Assembly (NCBI GenBank): GCA_946406115.1
Contig: OX291551.1
Location: 4,340,001 to 4,404,000 of the forward strand
Direction of reading: 5' to 3'
DNA: 64,000 nucleotides
DNA from: Apoda limacodes
Lineage: Eukaryota > Arthropoda > Insecta > Lepidoptera > Limacodidae
In this document: positions 21,105-31,495 of the stretch, one piece after another
How positions within the stretch are numbered: the stretch's first letter is position 1
Layout of the letters: every line of letters begins with the position of its first letter
Notes under the pieces: generated by a model
Told to the model about the DNA's origin: nothing
Databases searched by the model: none
What the model saw: only the letters and a program-made list of their open reading frames with translations
Program-made: the position numbers and the translations under genes

Positions 21105-21475
21105 CATTTTGTTGTGGCGGCCGGTCATCCACCATTTTAGATTTAGAATAACGACACATATTGTCGTACCCTACTAGTCATAACCTTTTATTTGATTCCC
21201 ATGTGGAGGACGTTGTGAAGAATCGAGTTTTCTGCCATGTCGTTACTCGTATATCCACCATTTTGGATTATGAATAACTTGCAACGATTTTTTTTAATAC
21301 TTCCTGTAATCCGATCATGCAGAAATTTTGCATACAGCCTCAATTCCGATGACAACACAATACATTTAATATCACGGTTGATACAATATATCCGCCACCA
21401 CAAAATGGAGGACTATCGCAATAAGGGTGAACCGATTGCAATGAAATTTTGGTAAGTTGTTAAGCACACGCCGGA
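21105..21475. repeat. unclassified dispersed repeat
   Basis: Four phrases of the type 'CCGCCATTTTG' or 'CCACCATTTTGGAT' in both orientations (21112, 21148, 21257, 21393) with intervening AT-rich sequence are typical of a widespread lepidopteran repeat. The two overlapping ORFs on opposite strands are shadows of each other. Confidence 0.4.
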
Positions 21476-21507
21476 AAATGTTTCTGAGAAAGGAAGGAAC
21501 AAATGGT

Positions 21508-21700
21508 CAAGTGCGAGTCGGACATGGACATGTTTTTGATGACAGGTGTCGCAATTCGCGAATAACCATTAAGCTGATCACTATTTAATATGGTCGACCA
21601 TAATGATAACAGTTCAACTTCAATTGGTCATATCTCCGAAACCGTACATTATACATAGGTAAGCTCGCTAAACATTCATTAAAATTTGTGTCTAAATAAA
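21508..21700 (-). repeat. fragment of GGTTCCGTAC-type repeat, 3' part
   Basis: GGTCAAGTGCGAGTCGGACATGG at 21508 is the usual terminal phrase of the family, and CAATTGGTCATATCTCCGAAACCG matches its interior. Confidence 0.5.
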
Positions 21701-21939
21701 ACTTCTTAACACGGATTTGTATAAAATATAGCTAAAGGATTTAACTAAATTGATCGAAGTGTCAGGGATATTCATTTCAGAATACACGGGTACGCGACCC
21801 CGGCCTCCCGAGCTACTACTAATTTTCCCCATTTCCTTCCAACAGTAGTATCCCGTCCCCCTTTTTTCAACGTATCCCACTCATTATACAATTTCCATTA
21901 AATAATCATCACATCCCAACCCTACTCCTTGTTCCCTTC

Positions 21940-22370
21940 TACTATCCGATAGGGGATGTCGGGCAGCTGCGACCCCCTTTAACACTACTGCGCTCGCCAA
22001 CCCGCTTGCCGAGTATGGCAAACCCACCAACAAGTTATGAACGGCACAAAGAATAAACGGCCCCTAGTCCCCGGCAGCCCTGCTAGTCCAGGCTACGGTA
22101 GCGGCATTGGCAACGGCGGGGCAGGGGTGCGAAGAATCCCCGGCAGAGATCCGGCTATTAACACCGACGACTGGATCTGGGAACCTACAATGCACGTACG
22201 CTGAGGGCCGACGAGAAAATAGTAGAACTGGAAGAAGCTACAAGCAAGTTACGCTGGGACGTTATAGGGCTATCGGAGGTCCGAAGACAGGGACAGGACA
22301 TAATAGTTCTCAACTCCAACCAGCTATCCCAAGGTGGTGTTGGGATCGTAGTGTGTTTCTAGAATAGCCT
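21940..22370 (+). mobile_element. RTE-type LINE 5' end with endonuclease start
   Basis: GC-rich leader followed by coding sequence for an apurinic-type endonuclease. The frame at 22177-22362 reads LGTYNARTLRADEKIVELEE, then KLRWDVIGLSEVRRQGQ, then GGVGIVV. YNART holds the conserved Asn and SEVRR the conserved metal-binding Glu. It ends in a stop after VCF, where similarity also ends. This is a truncated 5' remnant, not 5'-truncated like most LINE copies. Confidence 0.8.
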
Positions 22371-23009
22371 TGATTATTTCAATTATATAATTTTTTTGTT
22401 TGTAAACCTATTGGAAAAAAATATACTATGTAAATGTAACGGGAATCTTGCCACAATAGATTAGAGTGAAAACCGCAATTTATTCGGTTGCGCTGTTTCT
22501 AAGATTGGCCTGCACAAACGCACAACAAACCGACAGACAAAAATTCTAAAAACACATAAAAGGTTTAAGCACATAATTATAATAGAATACTTTGCACAAC
22601 AGAAAACAAAAACATGATTGCCAACCTTATCAGAAAAGCGTCCTCCAGACTACCTGAAGGTGAAGGGACTTATTAAATATTTTATTTTAGTTTTATATTA
22701 TTTTTAACTTGTGCCTCCTTGTAAAGGTTGATCCTTAACGAATTGATGACTTAGTTGTTGTTGGGTGATGTAGAATGTTGGAAAGGTAGGATTTTGTATG
22801 GGGACAGAAATGTTAAATAAAAGCGTCCGTCACCACGTAAAGTATTTAATTCACTAATTCTTAATTATATTATTTGGTTTATATAAATTACATAAAAAAA
22901 GTTAGCAAAAGTAACTCCTTTGATTTATGGATCTTGGGGTTTTATGGTTATATCACAGCCTGAACATTAATTTTATTCATACAGTCCTCCATTATAGGCG
23001 TCTGGACAG
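22371..23009. other. no recognised feature
   Basis: AT-rich sequence without coding or repeat structure that I could identify. Confidence 0.4.
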
Positions 23010-23245
23010 AGCAATTATGGGGTAAGGTGCGCGGTGAGACGGGGGCGAGCGCAACCGACTACACTATGTTAGAACTTTGCCAAATAGCCAATACCGGTTC
23101 TCGGTTCAAATATCTTGCAAGATAACACTCTTAGACAGATCACAGCTAACACCCAAGGCATCTATCGAGTCCTCCCAGGCATCAAATATTTGCTGGATAA
23201 GTTCATGACCGGCATTGGTTGTTAAGGGCCCCCCTGCGTAACCAA
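23010..23245 (-). mobile_element. CR1/Jockey-type LINE RT fragment
   Basis: The - strand encodes NNAGHELIQQIFDAWED, then SIDALGVSCDLSKS before the frame breaks. This is the RT segment ending in motif A; the expected form is 'FCDLSKAFD', so the catalytic Asp of DLSK is kept but AFD is lost. It is likely the same family as 9760-10640. Confidence 0.75.
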
Positions 23246-23786
23246 ACTGTTAACAAGTTAGAAGTAAAACAGAATGAACAATCATTTGATGAAAAAACAG
23301 TTTTTTAAAAAAATACTGAAAACAGGTAGCACAGAAATTGGTCTTCTAGATTTAAATATGTAGGTATACCTTTACTGTACTTCATGAAATCAGGAAATAT
23401 ACCACAACTCAATACATTTATTGGGGAGCAATCACCGAAATTATAGTTTTAACTAAGGTAACATAATGTCCCTAGAGGTCCACTGTGTACTTTGATTTGA
23501 AATATAGTTAAATGCTTTAATAACATCAGATTGTTTTACATAGGAATATCTTTGGGTATTATTTTACATTTTTTTTAACGCTGACTGCTAATAATGGAAA
23601 AGAGTTCAGCGAGTTCCAGAAAATCATTATCAAATAAAAGGCCAATCTCTATTTATGATGTGAAAAGAGTCCTGTCAAAAACCTAATATTATCATACCAT
23701 ATCATACACGGAAAATAGCGACCGGTCGTGTCTTTTTAGGTTTCAGTATCCAAAGGGGCTAACGGAGCCCTATTACTAAGCCAATG

Positions 23787-24229
23787 TTTCATCCCCCAAT
23801 TGTGGCATAAGAGCTGTTATTTTTTTATGTATGATAGATATACATGATCACTATGTCTGTATGTTTTGCTTTTTTAGATGCCATTCCTATAAAAAATTGG
23901 GGCACTGCAAAAGTCCAAAAAAAATCCTCTTTTTCAATGACATCTTTAGACGTGTGCTATACAAATATGACCACTAATTTAAAAAAAAACAAAACATACA
24001 CGGAATAATTCATGACCTTCAAGGTGAAGTAATATTTATTAAATTTGGTTAAGATTTAGAAAAGGAAAGTGGGGAATACGATACCCCGATTTTGATGATT
24101 ACGACTACGAAAATCATCCCGAGGCGCAGTTGTCCCTATCGCACATCCTTATTTTAGACCGGGTCCTAGTGCGACAGCAAGTGTTTTTCATATACCTATA
24201 TCTGCATTGGCTAGGTTGGGATGTTTCCT
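23787..24229. other. copy-B-specific insertion, unclassified
   Basis: About 440 bp present in copy B where copy A reads GCTGTCTATCTCCCTGTTTG. It begins TTTCATCCCCC and ends GATGTTTCCTC. It contains GTGCTATACAAATATGACC and GAGGCGCAGTTGTCCC, but I see no terminal repeats and no coding part. Confidence 0.5.
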
Positions 24230-24660
24230 CTTAAGGGCTCTATCTTTGTTTTATACTACGAAGTTGGCAAAAAAGATAACGGTCCGCCTGATGGTAAGCG
24301 GTTACCGCAGCCCATGGACGCTTGCAACGCCTGGAGCATCACTCGCGCGTTGCCCATTCCTTAAAAATCTAATAACTTCTTTCTTGAAGAAGCCCATATT
24401 GTGATTCTTAGAGAAAACCTTGGCAGGCTCATGCCACAACCTAAGTGTTCGCGGGAGGAAGATCTTCTGAAGCCGCACTGTACCGGACAATTAAGGTCTA
24501 AGGTGTGAGAATGAATTTCCTGGCGATGGCGAGCGATGCGGTGGTAGAAATTAGCTGTGAGCATAATTTTAAACAATTCCTCAGAACACATCCTATTATA
24601 CAAGCGCTAGAACACACACAGGGAGGCAAAGTCTCTCCTCAGACTTAAGGTTTCTATACG
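24230..24660 (-). mobile_element. Daphne/Jockey-like LINE 3' end, copy B
   Basis: Counterpart of 17125-17530, at the same place in the duplication. It keeps slightly more of the GCCGCACTGTACCGG block that is deleted in copy A. The ORFs on the - strand (for example 24302-24490) are remnants of the LINE C terminus. Confidence 0.85.
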
Positions 24661-24928
24661 ACTTCTAATTTGGGATTGTGTCGACGAGAGATATATAAGT
24701 TATATATTGTATATATTTAAAATGTATTAATTTATTTAACTTTTATTTTATACTATACACGATGCATTTTCTCATTAGTTATATATATATATATATATAT
24801 ATATATAATCTGAATCTCGAAAACGGTTCTACAACAATTTTTTAAATAATTTAGGTTTTGGGGCCGATGAATCAATCTAGCTAGGTTCCATTTTTAGAAA
24901 ACGTCGTTTTGTCCGTGTTTTCAATTAA

Positions 24929-25342
24929 ACTGTAAAATATGACTATTCCTTAAATTGGCGAGTATTAATAGATGGCGTTGTTTTAAAAAAACGGGCCTAC
25001 TGCACTACCGTTATTGGGTCAAATCTAACGAAACTTAATTTATTAAAATTCACCAAGCCGTTTAGGACTCGACGCGCCGAAGATTTGGACTTACCTACAT
25101 ATATACCCGAAAAACATTGCCCTTATTTTAGCAGCCAGGTGAAAAATTGCACAATAAAACATCGTTTCCCAATACATATCAACTGTGAGTTAATACGTCA
25201 ATATGTCTATACAGTGGGAGACTTAAGTTATTTACCGAAAGATTTTATTAAAGTATTGTCTACAGATTTTTTGCCTACTGCGTTACGAAGGCAATGTCTA
25301 AAACCGAAAATAATAAACAGTGTTTACGACCGTTGGTGCTAA
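24929..25342 (+). pseudogene. fossil exon of unknown origin, 138 open codons
   Basis: An open frame from 24929 to a TAA at 25343 reads, in its second half, TKPFRTRRAEDLDLPTY, PEKHCPYFSSQVKNCTIKH, RFPIHINCELIRQYVYTVG, DLSYLPKDFIKVLSTDFLP and RRQCLKPKIINSVYDRWC. The composition (Cys spaced among Tyr/Phe, paired basic residues) looks like real protein. Copy A keeps the first part (FRTRRFEDLDLPTY, EKHCPYLSSQVKNCTI) but is broken by an insertion and indels. There is no Met near the start, so if coding it is an internal exon. I do not recognise the family. Both copies lie about 1-2 kb before a THAP exon on the same strand, so they might be parts of one former gene. Confidence 0.4.
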
Positions 25343-25957
25343 GTTAAGGATGACCATGTTTGAAAAAAGGATAAACATACCTAAAATTAATTGCGTCAAC
25401 AATGACTAGTGTGATGGAAATTGCTATTTCAAGCGTTAGTAAAAGGTAATGTGGGGGTTCGTCTGCCGGGATTTATCTCTAGCTTTGTCTACTATCTTTT
25501 GTAAAGAAACTACTAGTCTACGACCAATAGTTTCGGAGTTACAGCCGTTTCTAGCTTGACAGCTGACATCCGAAATGAAGATCTTGATGAAATCTATCAT
25601 TTCTGTAAAGTAAAATTTACAAGGAAAAAGCCCGTGGGAGTAATGACACTCTACGAGCAAGTGTAATAAAAAACTTTTACAAAAAATAAACAACAAAAAT
25701 CATAATATTGCTGATAACTTAAAAAAATGCATTGGGTATAATATCAATAAGTGTATAATATATTTTTTTAGTATCTGGAAGACCGGGCTTTGCTCGTTTA
25801 TTTTAACAACGCTATCTATTGTCAAGTAGCTGTAGTGTTGCTTAACAATGCCATCTATTGTGAAGTGTTAAAATCATAGTACTACTTCTCACCAATAGAT
25901 GTCAGGAAGAGTCATATTTTTCAGTTTATCATTGCCTGATGGCTACCGTCACATGAG

Positions 25958-26149
25958 AGTAAGTCGAAAAAGTTATTCATTTTCTGTTTTACAATAGTTC
26001 TTATAGTAACGAAACAGCCAAGCCACATATTGTGACTTAGGTGTAGAGTTTGTGAAATTAGGGCTTGTAGAGACGTGTAGAGTGAGAAGCTTGGCTCTAC
26101 ATGAGTTGTTATAACTTTTTAACAGTACGGGCCATATGGTCTCGTCTTG
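25958..26149. other. copy-B-specific insertion, unclassified
   Basis: Between GGCTACCGTCACAT and TTTTACATGAAAATG, copy B holds about 190 bp that copy A lacks. It ends ACGGGCCATATGGTCTCGTC, a phrase found again near 61300 next to the same GTGTTTTTGGTGGGAT string. Confidence 0.5.
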
Positions 26150-26177
26150 GCAATATTTTACATGAAAATGTTTTTGG

Positions 26178-26372
26178 TGGGATTGTGTTTTTCCAAGATG
26201 CAAGTCAACAACTGTATCTACTTACACCGGGAAAAATATTTATAATGGTGCCTAAAGACATAAATGTTGATTTAAAAAAAAATGGGTCAGGGTCATGAGA
26301 AGAGATGAGCTCTCTTCTAAAACAAGATCATATTGCTGTAAAGACCATTTCTTTGTAATTGTTTATTAAGAT
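26178..26372 (+). pseudogene. THAP zinc-finger exon, copy B
   Basis: Counterpart of 20335-20546. WDCVFPRCKST, FIMVPKDINVDL and KWVRVMRRDELSSKTRSYCC-KDHFF can be read, but a 4-base insertion near 26221 and an A-run indel near 26280 place them in different frames, and a stop replaces the Leu after HFFVIVY. It is dead as it stands. Confidence 0.75.
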
Positions 26373-26516
26373 GCCTACCAAATAGGTAATACTTAGATTT
26401 TCTACGCTATACCTTCTTTTTGTATCGGGTTAATCTTTAAAAGATAGATACCTGGTCTCCTGGGGTAAGTAATCGGATTTCATTACACAAAAGTGTACCT
26501 ACTGATGATGATTGAA

Positions 26517-26962
26517 TTTTTAGGGTTCTGTACCGCGAAAGGAAACAACGGAACCCTTAGAGGATCACTTTGTTGTCCGTCCGTCTGTCAAGACCCTTTT
26601 TCTCAGAAACGCGTGGAGGCATCAAGCTAAAATTTATATCAAATACTATAGTCCCTTGGAGCTGTCAAAAAAATCAAACTTCTAAGCCAACGCAATCAAA
26701 AGATACAGCCGTTTATGTCGCAAATTTCCGCAAATTTTCGAAACTCGCAAGGGAATCAAAACCTATAGGGTACTTCCCGTAAACTCAGCATCTTATAATT
26801 TGGGACGAAGCAACATCTAATAGCACAGATAAAGGGAAAATTGCGAAAACCGTAAATTTTTAATTATATAATTTAATATAAATATTTTCAATAATTTTAC
26901 ATACAGGTTTGTACGGAACCCTCGGTGCGCGAGGCCGACTCGCACTTTACCGATTTTTTTAT
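26517..26962 (+). repeat. GGTTCCGTAC-type dispersed repeat, full length
   Basis: It starts TAGGGTTCTGTACCGCGAAAGG and ends TACGGAACCCTCGGTGCGCGAG followed by CGACTCGCACTTTACCG and a T-run. These are the standard ends of a very common lepidopteran repeat of about 450 bp. Copies in this window: 28786-29215 (-), 62306-62612 (+), 44095-44572 (+) and fragments at 12340, 17055, 21508, 23750, 49168 and 61115. Confidence 0.8.
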
Positions 26963-27944
26963 TTATTAAAATACTTATTTTTATAACAGTAGCATAAATA
27001 GCTATGACTATAGCACTGACTTTACTTATTCGACTTTTATAATCGGTCGAAAAACCCGACTAGTCCCATCGATATGAAAAAACATAGATATGGTAACATG
27101 ACACTGTAGTTCGGAAACCGGCGTAGCCGTTGATAGCGGGGGTGGAGTAGGTGAAGTGGGGCAAGAAAGTCACCATTTTTATTCCAATTTAAACCTTATG
27201 TTCATTACATAAGGCTTACACGTTGATACTAGTGACATCTTGTGATGAGTAGCAGTACTTTAATTTTACATTAGACCCAGTGTTGTTCCTGTGGCGATAT
27301 GAACAAAATTATCGATAGATTCCTATGATGCTATGATCAAAAATATCTTCGAAAAAATCTAAGTCCTAACTAACTATCAACACATATTATTATATTATCG
27401 GTAGTAAAATCATTCCGAATCTATAAAATTGTTAATTAAACTGGCGATTTTAGGCTTTTTAAAAGTTTAATTTAATGATATATACTAAAATTATAAATGT
27501 ACCTAAATAATTTAATTCTAATTAGTTTGCAGTTGACATTTTAGTTTTATGCAGGTATCTATAAATAAGCAAATAATATTGTGATTTAGATATTACACAA
27601 TTGGAATATCGATATACTTTACCTTACCTTACTTGTACCTTTATGCTTTAACTTAACTTTGTTTAAACACGCATTACGTTAAAACGGCTAAATTAGTTCA
27701 AAATTTAAACTTTACCGTAGGCATGAAAATATATAGATGAACGCTAAAAGTTTTATCATAAAAATAATAAATAATATGAGTTTTACTTAATCAAAAACCA
27801 TAAACTATGTACCTAGGCATCTACCTACCTGATTAAAATGTTGCCGTCTGAGCGTAGATACCAAAGTGGGCACTATGTCTTATGCATAGCTAGTATTAAA
27901 AAGCAAATTACCTGGCTTACGCATATTATAGCATTATGTTCTTT
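26963..27944. other. no gene; contains one arm of a distant inverted repeat
   Basis: GACTAGTCCCATCGATATGAAAA followed by AACATAGATATG at 27058-27092 recurs inverted at 32428-32461. Otherwise AT-rich, with no coding support. Confidence 0.4.
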
Positions 27945-28085
27945 TTATCCATACTATTATAAATGCAGGTCTGTCTGTCTGTCTGTTACCTCTTCAGGCT
28001 AAAACTGCTGTACCGATTAAGATGAAATTTGGCATGAAGATAGTTTGAGCCCTGGGAAAGGACATAGGCTTCTTGGAAACTTCAT
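27945..28085 (+). repeat. dispersed repeat, 5' part
   Basis: ACTATTATAAATGCAGGTCTGTCTGTCTGTCTG, then GATGAAATTTGGCATGAAG and GGACATAGGCTTCTTGG: the usual wording of a short lepidopteran retroelement-like repeat. Confidence 0.6.
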
Positions 28086-28785
28086 GTATAAGTCGGTTTT
28101 TTTCTATCATCAATATTTTTGGTGTTTTTATGTCACATACAGCTGGTTTTCTTAACATTTACAACTACTATCTATATTACCAATTTGGAATTATGTAGTA
28201 GGTTGCTTGCCCTCCTGCATCAGTATTACAATCAATATAAATTTTCTAAAGTATAAAAAGTGGTGAATGCATAAGCTACATTTATACTATATTGACAGAA
28301 CATTTTAACTATCAGAAGTTATAACATTGTTTAACCAATGTGGCGGTGGGACACAAAACTTACTAGCTGGACCAGCAGATGTTGTTTTGCCCTTTCTTGC
28401 ACTGCACGGCCATCCAGTGGCAAATTTCAGGGTTTTTATATATCGGACAGCATTCTTCATATAAAAACACTTAGATGTGCCAACTTTCTTGGTTATCATC
28501 GGTCAAACAGTTTGTCGATCTCGGATGTACCAACATTCATTTCTAAGGTTATTTACCTAAAAAACCTTAGAGCTGCAAAAAATCAAACTTGTCAGTCAAT
28601 GCAATCAAAAATACTTCCATTTGCATTTTGTTACACTTGCTGACAAACCAAAATTTTTTGAGAATTCTCGTTGACCTGATTTAGTATATGTTCACACATC
28701 CTTAGGTATATTTTTAGGACTTTTATATTTTTACTGTTGTACGCTTTCGAATACTTTTCATGGAATTAAGTGGAACTTAAAGATA
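28086..28785. other. no recognised feature
   Basis: A 101-codon ORF at 28338-28643 (+) and a 64-codon ORF on the other strand overlap here. Neither has a recognisable domain. Its right part (about 28510-28680) resembles the interior of the GGTTCCGTAC-type repeat, so part of it may be a decayed copy. Confidence 0.35.
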
Positions 28786-29215
28786 AAAACCCCGTCCAAG
28801 TGCGAGTCTGGCTCGCAGACCGAGAACTTATTATATGTTGATAGTTCTTTTATCATCAGATCAAGTCTTATAGGTTTATGCCTTAATTATAAATTTTTTA
28901 ATTTTTCCTATATTTGTTACGTAAAATCTTGCTTTTTGCCAAATTTCATGATTATAGGTATACGGAAAGTACCACATAGGATTTGATTTGTTTGTGAATA
29001 CCAAAAATGCGACAAAAACGGCCGTATTTTTTATTGCGTTGACATAAAAGCTTGATTTTTTTACAGCTTTAAGGAACCGAAGACCTTAGTATATGATATT
29101 AATTTCAACTTGATACCTTCAAGCGTTCCTGTGAAAACGGGTCTTGACAGACAGACAAGCGGACAACAAAGTGATCCTATTTCCTTTTGAGGTACGGAAC
29201 CCTAAAAAGACATTG
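28786..29215 (-). repeat. GGTTCCGTAC-type dispersed repeat
   Basis: The left end CCGTCCAAGTGCGAGTCTGG and the right end TTTGAGGTACGGAACCCTAA are the two termini in - orientation. Inside are GGTCTTGACAGACAGACAAGCG and AAAAACGGCCGTA. It sits beside the P-element-like remnant. Confidence 0.8.
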
Positions 29216-29257
29216 ATTTAAATAAACTGTCCGATAACGAAAATTATTGCAGATAGT

Positions 29258-29740
29258 CTACACAGTTTTAAATCTGACTAACAAAATGATAAAGCTTCAG
29301 ATACAATTTTACTAAGTAACTGTGAATCTAGCCGAACTTTCATTTTATTTTTTTCAAAGTTCAAATGTGAGTTACTTAATTTATTTCCTAAATGAAACAT
29401 TTCTGTGTTTTGTAATTTATTTTGCACATCTTAATAAACCCAGGACACTTTCTTATTGGACCATAACAGTTTGGCATTTTTATCATGAAATGCATGTAAA
29501 GCATTTATGATCAGCTTCAGCATGTGACATGGTTCTAAAAAAACTGCAATTTTCTTTGTTTCATCACTATTACTGTAGGGATTATCAAATGTGCTGATAT
29601 TATTGTGTTTATTCAAAAAACAACCCAAAACCGTCAGTGCTCTTACATTAACTGATGGTGATAACTGATATGTGCGAATACTAATACTGACAGTGTTTTT
29701 CTTGATTTTCTTTTATAGATGTACTTGATGATGGAAATTT
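29258..29740 (-). pseudogene. P-element/THAP9-like transposase remnant
   Basis: The - strand encodes SVNVRALTVLGCFLNKHNNI, then KKIAVFLEPCHMLKLIINAL, and after a frame change FHLGNKLSNSHLNFEKNKMK followed by VRLDSQLLSKIVSEALSFC and a stop. The order matches the central and C-terminal catalytic part of P-element transposases and vertebrate THAP9 ('FxDPCHMLKLxRN' and 'LHxGNKLxxxHINFxxxKMKVxLAxQLLS'). Intervening stops show it is dead. The THAP exons at 20.3 and 26.2 kb are on the other strand, so they are not simply its missing N terminus. Confidence 0.8.
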
Positions 29741-29875
29741 TTTGACCTAAATACAAAGACAAAAATTTAAGACAAGCACTAGGTTTTGTTGGTATATCTA
29801 ATAATGAATAATAACAAAATAAAGTTCAGTCTTTAAAAAACTGCATGAGTAACATTTAGAAGTAAAAAAAAAAAG

Positions 29876-30197
29876 TTGCACTCCGGGAGTGCCGGCAGAA
29901 GTGAAAACCTTTACACACGATTCGCGCTTAACACACAAATATGTCACAAGACATGTCTTTGACATTGTCAAGAAATAATAATGTTTGTTTATTTACTTTT
30001 TGACGTAGTATATTTGACATCGCAATCTGTCATAGAATTAAAATTCCATATCCAACCTCCTACGCCGCGCCAGCTGTCTACTCTCCATCCGTCTTACGAA
30101 TTTTCACGATCAGGACACGTGACCTGACGCGAGTTTATCATTTTTTACCCATACCAATAAAAGTGCACAACGCCGCTAAAGAAGTTTTCACTTCAAT
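29876..30197. repeat. putative MITE with GAAGTGAAAAC ends
   Basis: The left end carries GCACTCCGGGAGTGC, a perfect 7-bp-arm hairpin, followed by CGGCAGAAGTGAAAAC. The right end has GTTTTCACTTC at about 30187-30197. The same hairpin-tipped end (GTTTTCACTTCCGCCGGCAC then TCTCGGAGTGC) is found at 63605-63640 in the other orientation. I see no target-site duplication. Confidence 0.45.
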
Positions 30198-30804
30198 AAT
30201 TATCGAAAATTACGTACTAATTCTCGCAATTCGTTTAATACATTGCTATAACTTTTTCTACATATTATGTTGGTAGAACGAGCCATCAACTTGACTGTTG
30301 GGATTGGGACATTTTTTAAGTATCTTCGTCCATTATTTTCTAAAGAACAGCTTAAATCAAAATGCTCCGAACAAATAACTGCCCTGGGTGTAGGATACCA
30401 ATTCTCGTTTTGGCCCGTGGCACCAATCTATTTCCCTTTAAGGCTAGAATCTTTAGGAAATCTAAAAAATATAAGTCAAATAAAGTCCATGAAAATGTTA
30501 GATTTTGAGATACTGTCTGTCCATAGCTACGCGCGGTTATCGGTCTTCGCCGAAGGATTCCTATGGGAACTCCTTGAAAATATCCTGCATAAATAATTAT
30601 CTGTCCTGTCAGTTAGTTTTGTGCTAAAAATAATATCTTTATTGCACTATTGCAACTTGAAAGAATAGTGCTTGTCGTTTTAGGCGCAAAAAATCTAGTA
30701 CCGCGAAAACTAAAAAGAATATTTTTTTTTTTATCTTAAGTGTATTATGTTGAATGAATGTGAAAGTATTTTTCAATTCAAATTTGAAAAATAATCTATA
30801 CTTA
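30198..30804. other. unassigned 109-codon ORF
   Basis: An ATG-started ORF at 30267-30596 (+) encodes ALGVGYQFSFWPVAPIYFP and RLSVFAEGFLWELLENIL. I recognise no family, and the surrounding sequence gives no splice or promoter support. It is probably chance, but is the longest ORF in this area not explained by a repeat. Confidence 0.2.
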
Positions 30805-31085
30805 CTATACTATTATAAAATAAATGTGAAAGTTTGTTTGTTCTTCCTTGACGTCGCACTGGAGCATTACATAAACCTAAATTTTGGCCCAGAGATAGTA
30901 TAAAAGACCGAGAAGTCCAAAGTACCCGTAGAAATAACTATAACCAAATTACACGCGGACGAATTTTACGTTCAGCTGTTGCTTGCTATTGCAAACTTTC
31001 TATCTATAAACAAGAAGTTACCGTAGAAATTTAACACTGATAACCAAATTTAGTGCGGTCGGAGCAGTAAAAGCTAGTTATACGT
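30805..31085 (+). repeat. ATTATAAATG...GCAAAAGCTAGT repeat, diverged
   Basis: It starts ACTATTATAAAATAAATGTGAAAG-TTTGTTTG, passes AATAACTATAACC and GATAACCAAATTTAGTGCGG, and ends GCAGTAAAAGCTAGT. This is the family that fills the aminoacylase introns. Confidence 0.65.
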
Positions 31086-31199
31086 TTTATTCCACAAACA
31101 CTACTCAATGTATTATTTTCCAGACGTTCTCTTCACATTCTCTAAAACTGTATGTACTTTTACACAATATTATACAACAGTTTCATTACTGATTAGATT

Positions 31200-31495
31200 T
31201 TGCCAGCGGCTCAACCCGCCCTAAATTAACTGGTTACCGGCGGGAAATTTCTACGGCAACTCCTTGTTGATACTATGAAAGTTTGCTATGTAAAGCTGTA
31301 GTTCGTACAAGTGGAATCTGGATAAAGTTATTTCCGCAGAAACTTGAGAATTTTCCGGGATCAAAAATAGCCTATTTTCTTTATTCCAGAACTAAACCTA
31401 AATGTGTGCCAAGTTTCATCCCGATCCGTCCAGTGGTTGACGCGTGATTGAGTAACAAACATCCAAACTTTCGCATTTACAATATTATTTGGATG
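31200..31495 (-). repeat. ATTATAAATG...GCAAAAGCTAGT repeat
   Basis: TTTGCCAGCGGCTCAACCCGCCC at the left and CGCATTTACAATATTAT at the right are the two family ends in - orientation, with CATCCCGATCCGTCCAGTGG inside. Confidence 0.8.

Larger units (their letters stand above)
23249..26516. repeat. segmental duplication copy B
   Basis: Partner of copy A (16532-20677), same orientation. It keeps the empty TTAA site, the LINE tail, a more open version of the fossil exon (24929-25342) and a second THAP exon. A (TA)n run of about 28 bases at 24780-24808 expanded in this copy only. The right end at 26516 coincides with a GGTTCCGTAC-type insertion, which may have cut the alignment short. Confidence 0.9.

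Noticed and set aside
22107..22367. 86-codon ATG-started ORF as a gene
   Set aside because: It is an off-frame shadow of the RTE endonuclease segment whose real frame is LGTYNAR...SEVRR.
28338..28643. 101-codon ORF
   Set aside because: Overlaps an open frame on the other strand and partly a decayed GGTTCCGTAC-type repeat; no domain.
30267..30596. 109-codon ORF as a gene
   Set aside because: No family resemblance, no splice or promoter context, ordinary composition. Kept only as an unassigned ORF.
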